In this document: positions 28,101 to 36,942 of the stretch, piece by piece
How positions within the stretch are numbered: the stretch's first letter is position 1
Layout: each line of letters starts with the position of its first letter
NCBI GenBank assembly: GCA_002305545.1
Contig: DBRG01000023.1
Location: 124,001-188,000 of the forward strand
Length of the DNA: 64,000 bases
DNA from: Bacteroidales bacterium UBA1374
GTDB taxonomy: Bacteria; Bacteroidota; Bacteroidia; Bacteroidales; UBA932
Direction: 5' to 3'
The notes under the pieces: model-generated
What the model saw: the letters and a program-made list of their open reading frames with translations, nothing else
The model's database searches: none
What the model was told of the DNA's origin: nothing
Made by a program: the position numbers and the translations under genes

Positions 28101-28784
28101 TGCCGGGGCATCTTCATAATTGACAAAATGCACGTCGTTGGTGGCTACCAGTTTCACATCGTGCTTTTGTGCCAGGTCTAAAAGATGGGGTTCTATTTGT
28201 TTCTGCAAGGTGTAACACTCCATGGCATTTTGCGTGGTTAACCTTGTCTTGTGCCGCTGGAGCTCTATGTAGTAGTCTTCTCCGAACAAATTCTTATACC
28301 AGGTCACAAGGCGGGAAGCCTCTTCCATTTTGCCGGCCAGGATAAGGCGGGGCAATTCTCCGGCCAGACAGGCACTCATGGCTATTAATCCATGGTGATA
28401 CTGCTGCAGGAGCTCATGATCTATTCGCGGTTTATAGTATACCCCGTCTATCCATGCCTGTGAAACCATCTTGATCAGGTTCAGGTAACCCGCATGGTTT
28501 TTGGCCAGCAGTACCAGGTGGCAGGTGGTGGCTTCTTCTTTGTTTTTTTTTAAAAGCCGCCCTTCCGGGGCCAGATAGACTTCGCATCCGACAATGGGCT
28601 TGATCGAAGGATATCGCTTTGCTGTATTGAGAAACTCCTTGACACCAAACATATTGCCATGGTCAGTTATGGCCAGGGCAGGCTGATTATCGGCTTCTGC
28701 CTTGTCCAGAAGTTTTGGGATGAAGGCAGCTCCGTCAAGAATGGAATATTGTGTGTGAACGTGCAGGTGAACAAAGGAGGGCAT
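25197..28784 (-). CDS. dnaE: DNA polymerase III subunit alpha
   Basis: A 1195-residue replicative polymerase. PHP domain at the N-terminus (HLHVHTQYSILDGAA, DHGNMFG), polymerase catalytic aspartates in FPDIDIDFADDGRG near 407, the fingers region with YRPGPMDYIPDFI and GVTVYQEQVM near 690, helix-hairpin-helix DNA binding, and an OB-fold (LGGLVTNVTSALARTSGRPWGTF near 1035). It is the DnaE type, not PolC. It follows gpmI by nine bases on the minus strand, so it is probably cotranscribed with it. Confidence 0.97.
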   Translation of the reverse strand: MPSFVHLHVHTQYSILDGAAFIPKLLDKAEADNQPALAITDHGNMFGVKEFLNTAKRYPSIKPIVGCEVYLAPEGRLLKKNKEEATTCHLVLLAKNHAGYLNLIKMVSQAWIDGVYYKPRIDHELLQQYHHGLIAMSACLAGELPRLILAGKMEEASRLVTWYKNLFGEDYYIELQRHKTRLTTQNAMECYTLQKQIEPHLLDLAQKHDVKLVATNDVHFVNYEDAPAHDRLICVATNDDVTNENRKIRYTEEEYLKSGQEMIELFSDIPQALTATLEIADKVEPFSLDRAPILPHFPIPAEFSDADAYLRHLTYQGAERLYGTITPELTERIDMELGTISGMKFPDYFLIVADFIRAAREMDVWVGPGRGSAAGSVVAYCMGITLVDPIRYGLLFERFLNTQRISFPDIDIDFADDGRGKVLQYVENKYGKDHVAHVVTFGTMAARSAIKDVARVQRLPLQEAERLAKLIPDRLPDKDGKPQHITIENALKYVPELLAALKSEDPLVSSTVEYALRLEGSIRNTGVHASAIIIGPDTLTNFIPLSTTKDKETGEDILVSQFEGSLIEQVGMLKMDFLGLKTLSILKSAVESIKANHNTAIDINNIPLTDSATYELFSRGDTVGVFQFESDGMRKWLRELKPSCIEDLIAMTALYRPGPMDYIPDFIDRKHGRKTITYDLPQMEKILKETYGVTVYQEQVMLLSREIAGFSGLEADSLRRAMGKKKPEEMEKMKQDFLNGGKSKGVDETILKKIWVDWTAFAQYAFNKSHAASYSILSYQTGYLKTNYPSEFMAAVLSGNRNNIEEVSKYMDECKRMEINVLGPDVNESAHDFTVNRQGDIRFGMGGIKGVGYGAVDSIIQAREQGGPFRDIYDFAERVNLNTCNRKVLESLVYAGAFDSFADIRRHQYFLPCNKDGVFLDSIMRYGSRVQEEKNKDISSLFGAGPDSLAPPDRPVPPHMEPEAPEDLLKKEKEMVGIYLSSHPLDKFRFEIEHFTSHNLLQIQELLGNNREEEPFVPREVRLGGLVTNVTSALARTSGRPWGTFTLEDYAASWKFTLFGKEYEKFLPYMREGEALLVKCLLQERIQYKRKGQEETATGPKEKELRIQEISLLSNARESLQSITMDLGVEQISGAFRSELVKVLSENPGKITVHFVLKDKANKMAVKVFSRSHRIDLTPDFLNWIQKKGIAFSVE

Positions 28785-28793
28785 GGCGGGTTG

Positions 28794-30314
28794 TTATTTA
28801 TGGATCAGGGATTTGCCTGTCATTTCTAAGGGAGCAGGGATTCCCATCAGATCGAGTATGGTAGGTGCTATATCGGCCAGGATCCCGTCTTCCACCTCTT
28901 TTACCCGTTCATCAACAACAATGAACGGGACCCGGTTCAAGGAATGGGCCGTGTTGGGAGATCCGTCAGGATTCAACGCATTGTCTGCGTTACCATGGTC
29001 GGCTGTAATGATAACCGAATAACCGTTTTCCCGGGCTGTTTGGGTAACCTGGTAAGCCAGCCGGTCAATGACCTGTACTGCCTGGCAGATGGCTTCATAA
29101 ACCCCGGTATGGCCAATCATATCCCCGTTGGCAAAATTGAGCACAATAAAACTGTATTCTTTTGTATTTAACGCCTGCATTATCTTTTCGGCCACTTCAG
29201 GTGCGCTCATTTCCGGTTTCAGATCATAGGTGGCAACTTTGGGAGACGGAACCAGGATCCTGTCTTCCAGTAGAAAAGCTTCTTCCCTGCCACCTGAGAA
29301 GAAAAAGGTTACGTGAGCATACTTCTCGGTTTCCGCAATCCGCAACTGCCGCAAACCGTTACGGCTTATGATTTCCCCTATGGTTTCCCTTACGTTGTCT
29401 TTATCGAACAGGATATGCAGCCCTTTAAATGTGTCGTCGTAAGGTGTCAGGCAGCAATAATACAGGGGAATGGTATACATTTCATGCTCAGGCATATTTT
29501 CCTGGGTCAGCACGCGGGTAATTTCGCGGGCGCGGTCATTCCTGAAATTGAAAAATATCATGGCATCGTCTTTCCCAATGGTTCCTACAGGAATACCGGA
29601 TTCATCCACACAGACAATGGGTTTGATGAACTCATCGGTAATCCCCTGACTGTAGCTTGCGGCAATCCCGTCAACAGCTTTCCTGAAGGGACTGCCTATT
29701 CCGTGAACCGCCAGATCATAGCCGACTTTGACCCGGTCCCAGCGTTTGTCCCGGTCCATGGTATAATAACGTCCTATCACACTGGCAATTTTACCCGTTG
29801 TTCCGGCCATGTGGTCCTCCAGTTTCTGAACATACCCTTTACCGCTCAGAGGATCGGTATCACGACCGTCCATCAGGCAATGGACATAGACCTTTGACAA
29901 GCCGTATTGATGGGCAATATCAAGAAATGCAAACAGATGCTCCATGGAAGAATGTACCCCTCCTTCAGAAACAAGACCCATCAGGTGAAGAGATTTGCCC
30001 GAGTGTCTTGCATACTGGTAAACGGCCTGAACTTCTTTATTATCGCGTATGGACCCGTCCCTGCAGGCGCGGTTGATCTTGACCAGGTCCTGATATACTA
30101 TGCGACCTGCGCCTATATTCAGGTGCCCTACCTCGGAATTTCCCATTTGACCCTCCGGCAGGCCCACGTCTTCGCCCGATGTACTGAGTGTACTGTGCGG
30201 GTAAGACTTGCGGATTTTTTCAATAAGTGGCTGACCGGCTGTATATATGGCATTGGTCCGATCCTTTTTCCCTTCTCCCCAGCCATCCAGGATCATTAAA
30301 AGTACTTTTTTCAT
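28794..30314 (-). CDS. gpmI: 2,3-bisphosphoglycerate-independent phosphoglycerate mutase
   Basis: 506 residues from ATG 30314 (MKKVLLMILDGWGEG); a longer start at 30332 would lie in the leader and was rejected. It interconverts 3- and 2-phosphoglycerate in glycolysis with two Mn ions. The alkaline phosphatase fold has the metal Asp in ILDGWG, the nucleophile Ser in MGNSEVGHLNIG near 62, HCLMDGRDTDP near 122, and the metal residues in ITADHGNADN near 443. Its promoter is the divergent box at 30334. Confidence 0.95.
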   Translation of the reverse strand: MKKVLLMILDGWGEGKKDRTNAIYTAGQPLIEKIRKSYPHSTLSTSGEDVGLPEGQMGNSEVGHLNIGAGRIVYQDLVKINRACRDGSIRDNKEVQAVYQYARHSGKSLHLMGLVSEGGVHSSMEHLFAFLDIAHQYGLSKVYVHCLMDGRDTDPLSGKGYVQKLEDHMAGTTGKIASVIGRYYTMDRDKRWDRVKVGYDLAVHGIGSPFRKAVDGIAASYSQGITDEFIKPIVCVDESGIPVGTIGKDDAMIFFNFRNDRAREITRVLTQENMPEHEMYTIPLYYCCLTPYDDTFKGLHILFDKDNVRETIGEIISRNGLRQLRIAETEKYAHVTFFFSGGREEAFLLEDRILVPSPKVATYDLKPEMSAPEVAEKIMQALNTKEYSFIVLNFANGDMIGHTGVYEAICQAVQVIDRLAYQVTQTARENGYSVIITADHGNADNALNPDGSPNTAHSLNRVPFIVVDERVKEVEDGILADIAPTILDLMGIPAPLEMTGKSLIHK

Positions 30315-30333
30315 AGATGCAAAAATTATCAAA

Positions 30334-30341
30334 CAAAGGTA
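30334..30341 (-). promoter_or_regulatory. -7 box for gpmI-dnaE
   Basis: TACCTTTG on the minus strand lies 19 bases before the gpmI ATG. It is back to back with the RNase R promoter. Confidence 0.6.
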
Positions 30342-30356
30342 CGAAAAGATTTTATG

Positions 30357-30364
30357 TACCTTTG
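30357..30364 (+). promoter_or_regulatory. -7 box for RNase R
   Basis: TACCTTTG followed by CCCC is a textbook Bacteroidota -7 box, nine bases before the ATG at 30374. The leader would be only a few bases long. Confidence 0.6.
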
Positions 30365-30373
30365 CCCCATATT

Positions 30374-32416
30374 ATGAGTAAGAAAAACAACAGAAAAGAC
30401 AGGCCTGCCAATAACTACAAGGGAAGGCAGAATCGCAAACCTTCCAGGGCGGTAGAATACCAGGGGATATTGAGCATGACAAGGGAGGGTTTTGCCTTCC
30501 TGCAGGTCTCAACGGCCGAAGGAGAAGCTCCGGTGGAGGATATTTTTATACCGGCAAGAAAACTGGGGGGTGCTTTGCACGGGGACCAGGTAAAAGTAGC
30601 TGTGGTTCCCGGGAAATCGAGGAACGGGCGCAAAGTGGAAGGAGAAGTCACGGAAGTACTGGAACGTTCAGCAAGACCTTATATAGGCATTGTACAGGTA
30701 CATGATAAACAAGCTTTTGTTATTACAGACTCCAGGAATATGCCCTTTGACATTCAATTGGTCAAAGAGGGTTTGAGTGGGGCTAAGAGTGGACAGAAAG
30801 TGGCGGCACTTGTCTCCGGATGGGACAGGAAAAACCAGTTACCGATAGGAAAAATTGTTGACGTGCTGGGCAATCCCGGAGAGAACACTACTGAAATGCA
30901 CGCCATTCTGGCCGAATTCGGACTTCCCTACAGGTTTGAAAAACAAGTGGAAGAAGAAGCGGAGGCGCTGCAAGAGGAAATGCTCCCCGGGGAAATCAAG
31001 GAGCGGATGGATTTCAGGGATGTTCCCACCTTTACCATAGACCCTTCCGATGCCAAGGATTACGACGATGCCCTGTCTTTCAGAAAGGCCGGTCCGGGAG
31101 ACGCACTCATGGAAGTGGGGGTTCATATTGCCGATGTGAGTTACTATGTGGATCCGGGTTCCCTGCTGGACCAGGCAGCCTATGAACGGGGCAATTCTGT
31201 ATACCTGGTAGACAGGACCATCCCCATGCTTCCCGAGAAATTATCCAACAAGCTTTGTTCGCTCCGTCCGCATGAAGACAAACTCTGCTTTTCGGCCGTG
31301 TTCCGCTTTGATCAGGATTTCAAGGTGGTTTCACGCTGGTTCGGGCGCACGGTTATCCGTTCTTCCTGCCGCATGTCCTATGAAGAGGCCCAGGCCGTGC
31401 TGGATAAGGTGCCCGGGGTGATGACAGACTCGGGACCGGTTCCGGAACCCATACGGGACGGACTCTTTTTTATTCATGCTTTGGCACACAGGCTCAGAAA
31501 GGAACGTTTCAGCAAGGGAGCGATCGCTTTTGAAAGGCCGGAGGTAAAGGTGCAGGTTGATGAAAAAGGAGTTCCCGTGAGCATACATGTAAAGAAACAA
31601 CTGGATTCCCACTGGCTCATAGAAGAATTCATGCTGCTGGCAAACCGCGAGGTGGCCGGATTCATTCAGAAAAAGAAGGATAAGGGATCCGGGAAAGTGC
31701 CGGCATTCGTTTACCGGGTGCACGAAGCACCGTCAGAAGACAAAATGACGGCCTTCCGTAATTTTGTGCATCACTTTGGTTATGACATGAAGCAGACCAA
31801 AACCGTGCGGGATTATGCCAGGGAATTGAACCGGCTCTTGGAAAAAACAAAAGAAAAACCCGAATCGTCAGGAATCGTGATCATGGCACTGCGTTCCATG
31901 GCGCGCGCCCACTATACAACAGATAATGTCGGCCATTACGGTCTGGCCTTTGATCATTACACCCACTTTACATCTCCTATCCGCCGGTATTCAGACCTGA
32001 TGGTGCACAGGCTCCTGCTACATTATATGAACGGCGGCAAAAGCGAATCCCAGGCCGAAATGGAGGCGCGATGCACCTATATTTCACAGAGGGAGCAATT
32101 GGCGACCGAGGCAGAACGGGCGAGCGTCAAATACAAAATGGTTGAATATATGCAGGATAAAGTGGGGCAGGAGTTTGAAGGCGTGATTACCGGCCTGACC
32201 GAGTGGGGCATGTATGTGGAACTTGCACAGACACAGATAGAAGGGATGGTCGCCCTGCGTGATATACAGGATGATTATTATGTTTTTGACAAAGATTCCG
32301 TTAGCCTTACCGGAACGCACAACGGCACCCGGTTTGTTTTGGGACAGAAGGTACGCATCCGTGTTTCCAGGGCCAGCCTGGAACAAAAGCAATTGGATTT
32401 TATTTTAATACAGTAA
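30374..32416 (+). CDS. rnr: Ribonuclease R
   Basis: 680 residues from ATG 30374; an earlier start would sit upstream of the promoter. A basic N-terminal tail (KKNNRKDRPANNYKG) precedes cold-shock domains, the RNB catalytic domain with the metal-binding DPSDAKDYDDALSF near 235 and DRTIPMLPEKLSNKLCSLRP near 290, and a C-terminal S1 domain (FEGVITGLTEWGMYVEL near 597). It degrades structured RNA 3' to 5'. lemA follows after a three-base gap. Confidence 0.95.
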   Translation: MSKKNNRKDRPANNYKGRQNRKPSRAVEYQGILSMTREGFAFLQVSTAEGEAPVEDIFIPARKLGGALHGDQVKVAVVPGKSRNGRKVEGEVTEVLERSARPYIGIVQVHDKQAFVITDSRNMPFDIQLVKEGLSGAKSGQKVAALVSGWDRKNQLPIGKIVDVLGNPGENTTEMHAILAEFGLPYRFEKQVEEEAEALQEEMLPGEIKERMDFRDVPTFTIDPSDAKDYDDALSFRKAGPGDALMEVGVHIADVSYYVDPGSLLDQAAYERGNSVYLVDRTIPMLPEKLSNKLCSLRPHEDKLCFSAVFRFDQDFKVVSRWFGRTVIRSSCRMSYEEAQAVLDKVPGVMTDSGPVPEPIRDGLFFIHALAHRLRKERFSKGAIAFERPEVKVQVDEKGVPVSIHVKKQLDSHWLIEEFMLLANREVAGFIQKKKDKGSGKVPAFVYRVHEAPSEDKMTAFRNFVHHFGYDMKQTKTVRDYARELNRLLEKTKEKPESSGIVIMALRSMARAHYTTDNVGHYGLAFDHYTHFTSPIRRYSDLMVHRLLLHYMNGGKSESQAEMEARCTYISQREQLATEAERASVKYKMVEYMQDKVGQEFEGVITGLTEWGMYVELAQTQIEGMVALRDIQDDYYVFDKDSVSLTGTHNGTRFVLGQKVRIRVSRASLEQKQLDFILIQ

Positions 32417-32419
32417 ACA

Positions 32420-33007
32420 ATGAAAAAAGGTACAATCTGGATTATTATCATTGCCATCATAGCCTTGCTGGTTATGTGGTTTATCAGGATCAACAACAGA
32501 ATGGTAGAGGCCCAGGAACAGACAGTTCAGGCATGGGCACAGGTAGAAAATGTCTATCAGCGCCGCGCCGACCTGATCCCCAACCTGGTCAACACCGTCA
32601 AGGGGGCTGCCGATTTTGAAAAGGGAACCTTGGAAGCAGTTATTGAAGCCCGTTCCCGGGCAACATCAGTAACGGTTGATCCCACCAATCTGACAGAAGA
32701 AAGCATGGCTGCTTTTCAAAGCGCACAGGATGACCTGGGCAAGTCACTGGGGCGCCTGATGGCGGTTGTGGAAAATTATCCCGAGTTGAAAGCGAATCAG
32801 AACTTTCTGGAATTGCAAGCCCAACTGGAAGGCACAGAAAACAGGATTGCGGTGGAAAGGCGCACTTTCAACCAGGTGGTCCAGGCTTACAACGTACTTA
32901 TCCGCAAATTCCCCAATTCCATAGTTGCAGGAATGAGGAATTTTGAAACTAAAGCCTATTTTGAGGCTGCTGAAGGAGCTGAAACGCCTCCCGTCGTACA
33001 ATTCTGA
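32420..33007 (+). CDS. LemA family protein
   Basis: 195 residues with one N-terminal helix (IWIIIIAIIALLVMWFI) and a helical-bundle domain containing the family hallmark QRRADLIPNLVNTVKGAADFE near 48 and YPELKANQNFLELQAQLEGTENRIAVERR near 120. LemA is a membrane-anchored protein of unclear function. It is convergent with thiL. Confidence 0.93.
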   Translation: MKKGTIWIIIIAIIALLVMWFIRINNRMVEAQEQTVQAWAQVENVYQRRADLIPNLVNTVKGAADFEKGTLEAVIEARSRATSVTVDPTNLTEESMAAFQSAQDDLGKSLGRLMAVVENYPELKANQNFLELQAQLEGTENRIAVERRTFNQVVQAYNVLIRKFPNSIVAGMRNFETKAYFEAAEGAETPPVVQF

Positions 33008-33016
33008 CAAGAAAGG

Positions 33017-34060
33017 CTACATCCCCGGACTTTCCAACGGAACGGACTTTCCGCCGGGAGTAATTAATTTACACCCGGCGGAAGCGTCACAGATGTGTCC
33101 TATGATATCCAGGCTATATTCTTTGCTCAGGGAATCATAGCTTGCCAGCGGCAGGGTAAAGAGCATCTGAAAATCATCCCCTCCGTTTAGAGCGGCCACA
33201 AGAGGCGAAGGTTCATTGTTATTTGTCTCTGCATATTCAAAACATTCCCGGGCAATAGGGATCTTGTCCACGTATACTATTGCCCCGGTTCCCGATGCTT
33301 TCGCAATACTTAAGACACCATGAGACAAACCATTGGAGAGTAGACACATAGAGGTTGGTATGATATCGTCTTTTCTCAGGTTGTCCAATAATGCCACCGG
33401 CAACACGGGTTTCAGATATTGTTCCAGGATGTATTCGTGTCCCTTGAGGTCAGGGAGCCGGTCTTTCCCGGTTTCTCCGTTAAAAACCCTTTTCTCCCGC
33501 TGCAGCAGGTGAAGTCCCATATAAGCAGCACCCACACTGCCACTCAGGCATATCAGGTCAGGTTCACGGGCACCGCAGCGTCGTGTCATCAGGCCGGCGT
33601 TGCCTTCACCCACCGCGGTAACAGCCAGGCTCAATCCCGTATAGGAAGACTGGATGTCAACCGCTGTGACATCGGCCCCGTAAAGTCGCGCCGCAGCCTC
33701 TATGCCCACGAAGAGTTCGTCCAGATCCTCTACGAAAAAGCGTTGGGAAACTCCGGCGCAAACCAGCAATTGAAGCGGAACCGCATTCATGGCCATTACT
33801 TGTCCCATGGCGTGAACGGCGGTTTTGTAACCGATAAACTTAAGGGGAAAGTAGCTCAGATCGAAGTCCACTCCCTCGAGGGACATTTTTTGAGCCGAAA
33901 CGGTCAGCGCTTCACGAAAACAGGCGACAGACGCATCGTCCCCGATGCCTTGAAGTGTTGCTTCATTACTTGAAGTAAAACGGGTTGAAATTCTGTCAGT
34001 CAACACATATTTACCCAGGTCTCGAATGGGTGTCCTGGAGGGTTCTTTTTTCTCACTCAT
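33017..34060 (-). CDS. thiL: Thiamine-monophosphate kinase
   Basis: 347 residues, the AIR-synthetase-like fold. It phosphorylates thiamine monophosphate to thiamine diphosphate. Motifs: GIGDDAS near 38, [30 protein letters not shown] split across 65-95, [12 protein letters not shown] near 145, and [27 protein letters not shown] near 230. No TPP riboswitch is visible upstream; the start codon is only four bases from a -7 box. Confidence 0.92.
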   Translation of the reverse strand: MSEKKEPSRTPIRDLGKYVLTDRISTRFTSSNEATLQGIGDDASVACFREALTVSAQKMSLEGVDFDLSYFPLKFIGYKTAVHAMGQVMAMNAVPLQLLVCAGVSQRFFVEDLDELFVGIEAAARLYGADVTAVDIQSSYTGLSLAVTAVGEGNAGLMTRRCGAREPDLICLSGSVGAAYMGLHLLQREKRVFNGETGKDRLPDLKGHEYILEQYLKPVLPVALLDNLRKDDIIPTSMCLLSNGLSHGVLSIAKASGTGAIVYVDKIPIARECFEYAETNNNEPSPLVAALNGGDDFQMLFTLPLASYDSLSKEYSLDIIGHICDASAGCKLITPGGKSVPLESPGM

Positions 34061-34064
34061 ACCG

Positions 34065-34072
34065 CAAAAGTA
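34065..34072 (-). promoter_or_regulatory. -7 box four bases before thiL
   Basis: TACTTTTG on the minus strand is followed by CGGT and the thiL ATG. The transcript is expected to be leaderless or almost so. Confidence 0.55.
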
Positions 34073-34084
34073 CGGAAAAGATGG

Positions 34085-34092
34085 TATATTTG
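34085..34092 (+). promoter_or_regulatory. -7 box six bases before sufB
   Basis: TATATTTG is followed by CGGGCT and the sufB ATG, divergent from the thiL promoter 12 bases away. This fixes the sufB start at 34099 and suggests a leaderless mRNA. Confidence 0.6.
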
Positions 34093-34098
34093 CGGGCT

Positions 34099-35547
34099 AT
34101 GAATGAAAATCAGAACGACATACTGAAAAAAATTGCTGAAAGTGAGTATGCGCAAGGTTTTGTGACGGATCTGGAGCAGGATGTTTTTCCAAAAGGATTG
34201 GATGAAAACATCATAACGATGTTGTCTGTAAGAAAAGAAGAGCCTGAATGGCTGCTTGAATTCCGGCTCAACGCCTTCCGGAGATGGCAGACTATGAGAA
34301 TGCCTCAATGGGCTCATCTGACCATTCCTCCGATTGATTACCAGGATATTATTTATTATGCAGCGCCCAAAAAACCTGCATCCGGAACAGAAACGGGAAC
34401 GATTGATCCCGTTTTGGCCGATACCTTTGACAAACTGGGCATTCCCCTGCACGAAAGGAACGTGCTGGCCGGAATGGCCGTCGATGCCATATTTGATTCT
34501 GTCTCGGTAAAGACCACGTTTAAAGAAACCCTGGCCGAGAAAGGGATCATTTTTTGTTCTTTTTCCGAGGCGGTCAGGGACTATCCTTCCCTGGTCAGAA
34601 AGTACCTGGCCAGTGTAGTGCCCGTGGGAGACAATTTCTTTGCAGCCCTTAATTCGGCGGTGTTTTCCGACGGATCCTTCTGCTATATTCCAAAAGGCGT
34701 TCGCTGTCCCATGGAACTGTCCAGTTATTTCAGAATCAACGCCCGCGGTACCGGGCAGTTTGAACGAACACTAATTGTGGCCGAAGAAGGCTCTTACCTG
34801 AGTTACCTGGAAGGATGCACGGCACCTCAGCGGGATGAAAACCAGCTGCATGCAGCAGTGGTTGAAATTGTGGTCATGCAGGATGCCGAGGTAAAATATT
34901 CAACGGTCCAGAACTGGTATCCGGGCGATTCGCAAGGTAAAGGCGGCATTTACAATTTTGTTACCAAGAGGGGAATCTGCAAGGGAACCAATGCCCGGCT
35001 TTACTGGACGCAGGTGGAGACAGGCTCGGCCATTACCTGGAAATACCCGTCGACTATTTTGCAGGGGGACAATTCGGTAAGTGAATTTTACTCGGTTGCC
35101 GTCACAAACAATTACCAGCAGGCCGACACCGGAACAAAAATGATCCATATCGGGAAAAACACCCGCAGCCGCATTGTAAGCAAAGGCATATCGGCCGGAC
35201 ACAGCCAGAATTCATACCGCGGGCTGGTCAGGATACTGCCGGGAGCTGAAAATGCCAGGAACCACTCCCAATGCGACTCGTTGCTGCTCGGAGACAAATG
35301 CGGCGCCCATACATTTCCGGTTATTGAAAACGGCAACGAAAGTTCTGTTGTGGAACACGAAGCCACCACTTCCAAGATTGGTGAAGATCAGCTCTTTTAC
35401 TGTCTGCAGCGGGGGATAGGACCGGAAGACGCTGTAGGTCTGATAGTGAACGGCTATGCACGTGAAGTGTTGAATAAGTTGCCCATGGAGTTTGCCGTTG
35501 AGGCTCAGAAATTGTTAAACCTCTCGCTGGAGGGCACTGTTGGCTGA
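34099..35547 (+). CDS. sufB: Fe-S cluster assembly scaffold SufB
   Basis: 482 residues. The longer open frame from 33985 overlaps thiL and the promoter, so I use the start at [11 protein letters not shown]. Typical SufB features are [16 protein letters not shown] near 45, [19 protein letters not shown] near 195, [20 protein letters not shown] near 236 and [13 protein letters not shown] near 388. It forms the SufBCD scaffold that builds [4Fe-4S] clusters. No sufS or sufE is nearby. Its stop overlaps the next start by one base. Confidence 0.96.
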   Translation: MNENQNDILKKIAESEYAQGFVTDLEQDVFPKGLDENIITMLSVRKEEPEWLLEFRLNAFRRWQTMRMPQWAHLTIPPIDYQDIIYYAAPKKPASGTETGTIDPVLADTFDKLGIPLHERNVLAGMAVDAIFDSVSVKTTFKETLAEKGIIFCSFSEAVRDYPSLVRKYLASVVPVGDNFFAALNSAVFSDGSFCYIPKGVRCPMELSSYFRINARGTGQFERTLIVAEEGSYLSYLEGCTAPQRDENQLHAAVVEIVVMQDAEVKYSTVQNWYPGDSQGKGGIYNFVTKRGICKGTNARLYWTQVETGSAITWKYPSTILQGDNSVSEFYSVAVTNNYQQADTGTKMIHIGKNTRSRIVSKGISAGHSQNSYRGLVRILPGAENARNHSQCDSLLLGDKCGAHTFPVIENGNESSVVEHEATTSKIGEDQLFYCLQRGIGPEDAVGLIVNGYAREVLNKLPMEFAVEAQKLLNLSLEGTVG

Positions 35548-36206
35548 TGAAAGAATTTTTTAACCTGCACAATGTTTTTTTTGAGATAGGGGGACAAGGC
35601 ATCTCCTACCTGGAATTTTTTGCTGTTCTCTTTGGACTGACTTCAGTTCTGCTGGCAAGCCTGGCACGTGCCATTAATTACTGGATAGGCTTCGTGTACA
35701 CAGCCCTGCTATTCATGATGTTTCTTCAGAAAAGTTTGTATACCAACATGTTATTACAGCCTGTTTCACTGGGGATCAACATCTATGGATTGTACCGCTG
35801 GACCAGGCCCCGTCAGGATGAAAAAAACAAGAAAAACCAGCTCAGGATAACTTTTCTCAACAACCGGCAACGGGTGATGGTTGTTATCCTGTTAGCCTGT
35901 ATAGTGCTGGTCTGGGGATTTGTTCTGACAAAACTTCATCTCATTTCGCAGGCGTTTCCACCTGCCAGGACGCCGTACCTTGATTCATTGGTAGCTGGTC
36001 TGATGCTTATGGCGCAGATCCTGGCTGCCCAGAAAAAATGGGAGTGTTGGATATTCTGGGTAGCCCTGAACATAGGGAATGTAATTCTGTATGTGTCTGC
36101 CGGATTGGTATTTATGCCAATAGTTGCTGTATGCTACCTGGCCTTGAATATTATTGGGGTGTTTCACTGGAAGAAGGAGTGGGAAAAACAAAAAATGTTA
36201 TGTTAA
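35547..36206 (+). CDS. PnuC-like vitamin transporter inserted between sufB and sufC
   Basis: 219 residues with about seven membrane helices. PnuC-type features: NYWIGFVYTALLFMMF with YTNMLLQPVSLGINIYGLYRW near 60-90, and KKWECWIFWVALNIGNVILYV near 163. Family members carry nicotinamide riboside, thiamine (PnuT) or riboflavin (PnuX) down a gradient; I cannot tell which. It overlaps sufB by one base and sufC by seven, so it is tightly embedded in the suf operon. A thiamine link is tempting because thiL is divergent next door, but no TPP riboswitch is seen. A second copy lies at 54172. Confidence 0.8.
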   Translation: MKEFFNLHNVFFEIGGQGISYLEFFAVLFGLTSVLLASLARAINYWIGFVYTALLFMMFLQKSLYTNMLLQPVSLGINIYGLYRWTRPRQDEKNKKNQLRITFLNNRQRVMVVILLACIVLVWGFVLTKLHLISQAFPPARTPYLDSLVAGLMLMAQILAAQKKWECWIFWVALNIGNVILYVSAGLVFMPIVAVCYLALNIIGVFHWKKEWEKQKMLC

Positions 36207-36940
36207 GCATTAAAGATTTACATGTAAAAATCGGGGACAAGGAAATCCTCAGGGGAATAAACCTGGAAATAAAGCAGGGAGAGATTCACGCGATCATGGG
36301 ACCGAACGGGTCCGGAAAATCCACCCTGGCGGCCGTGCTGGCAGGCAGGGAAATGTTTACCGTTACCGGAGGATCTGCCCATTTTATGGGACAGGATCTG
36401 TTTGCTATGGCTCCGGAGGACAGGGCACGAATGGGGTTATTCCTTGGATTCCAGTATCCTGTAGAGATACCGGGTCTGACCAACGTGAATTTCATGAAAG
36501 CTGCCGTTAACGAACAAAGAAAATACAAAAACCTGCCTCCGTTGTCATCAGGAGAGTTTCTCAAAGTCATGCGTGAGAAAATGGCCATTGTGCAGATGGA
36601 TCCTTCTTTTGTGGGCAGGGGTGTGAATGTGGGCTTTTCGGGTGGAGAAAAGAAAAGGAACGAGATATTCCAGATGGCCATGCTCGAACCCAGGCTTGCT
36701 TTTCTTGACGAAACCGACAGTGGGCTGGACGTTGATGCATTGCGTGTAGTAGCACAGGGTGTCAATCAATTGAAAACGCCGGAAAATGCATTTGTGGTCA
36801 TCACACATTATCAGCGCCTGCTCGATTATATTGTACCCGACATTGTACACGTTATTTACAAGGGACAGATTATCAGGACAGCCGGGAAAGAACTGGCGGC
36901 TGAGGTGGAAACCAGGGGATACGATCATATCATTAATTAG
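36200..36940 (+). CDS. sufC: Fe-S cluster assembly ATPase SufC
   Basis: 246 residues from ATG 36200 (MLSIKDLHVKIGDKEIL), seven bases inside the upstream gene; a longer frame from 36038 is an overlap artefact. Walker A GPNGSGKST near 35, signature FSGGEKKRNEI near 147 and Walker B LAFLDETDSGLDVD near 168, with the family's ETDSGLD variant. It powers the SufBCD scaffold. sufD follows after two bases. Confidence 0.96.
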   Translation: MLSIKDLHVKIGDKEILRGINLEIKQGEIHAIMGPNGSGKSTLAAVLAGREMFTVTGGSAHFMGQDLFAMAPEDRARMGLFLGFQYPVEIPGLTNVNFMKAAVNEQRKYKNLPPLSSGEFLKVMREKMAIVQMDPSFVGRGVNVGFSGGEKKRNEIFQMAMLEPRLAFLDETDSGLDVDALRVVAQGVNQLKTPENAFVVITHYQRLLDYIVPDIVHVIYKGQIIRTAGKELAAEVETRGYDHIIN

Positions 36941-36942
36941 CC

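Noticed and set aside
33985..34098. Longer start for sufB, inside thiL
   Set aside because: It would cover the divergent promoters and overlap thiL; the ATG at 34099 sits right after the -7 box and matches the SufB N-terminus.
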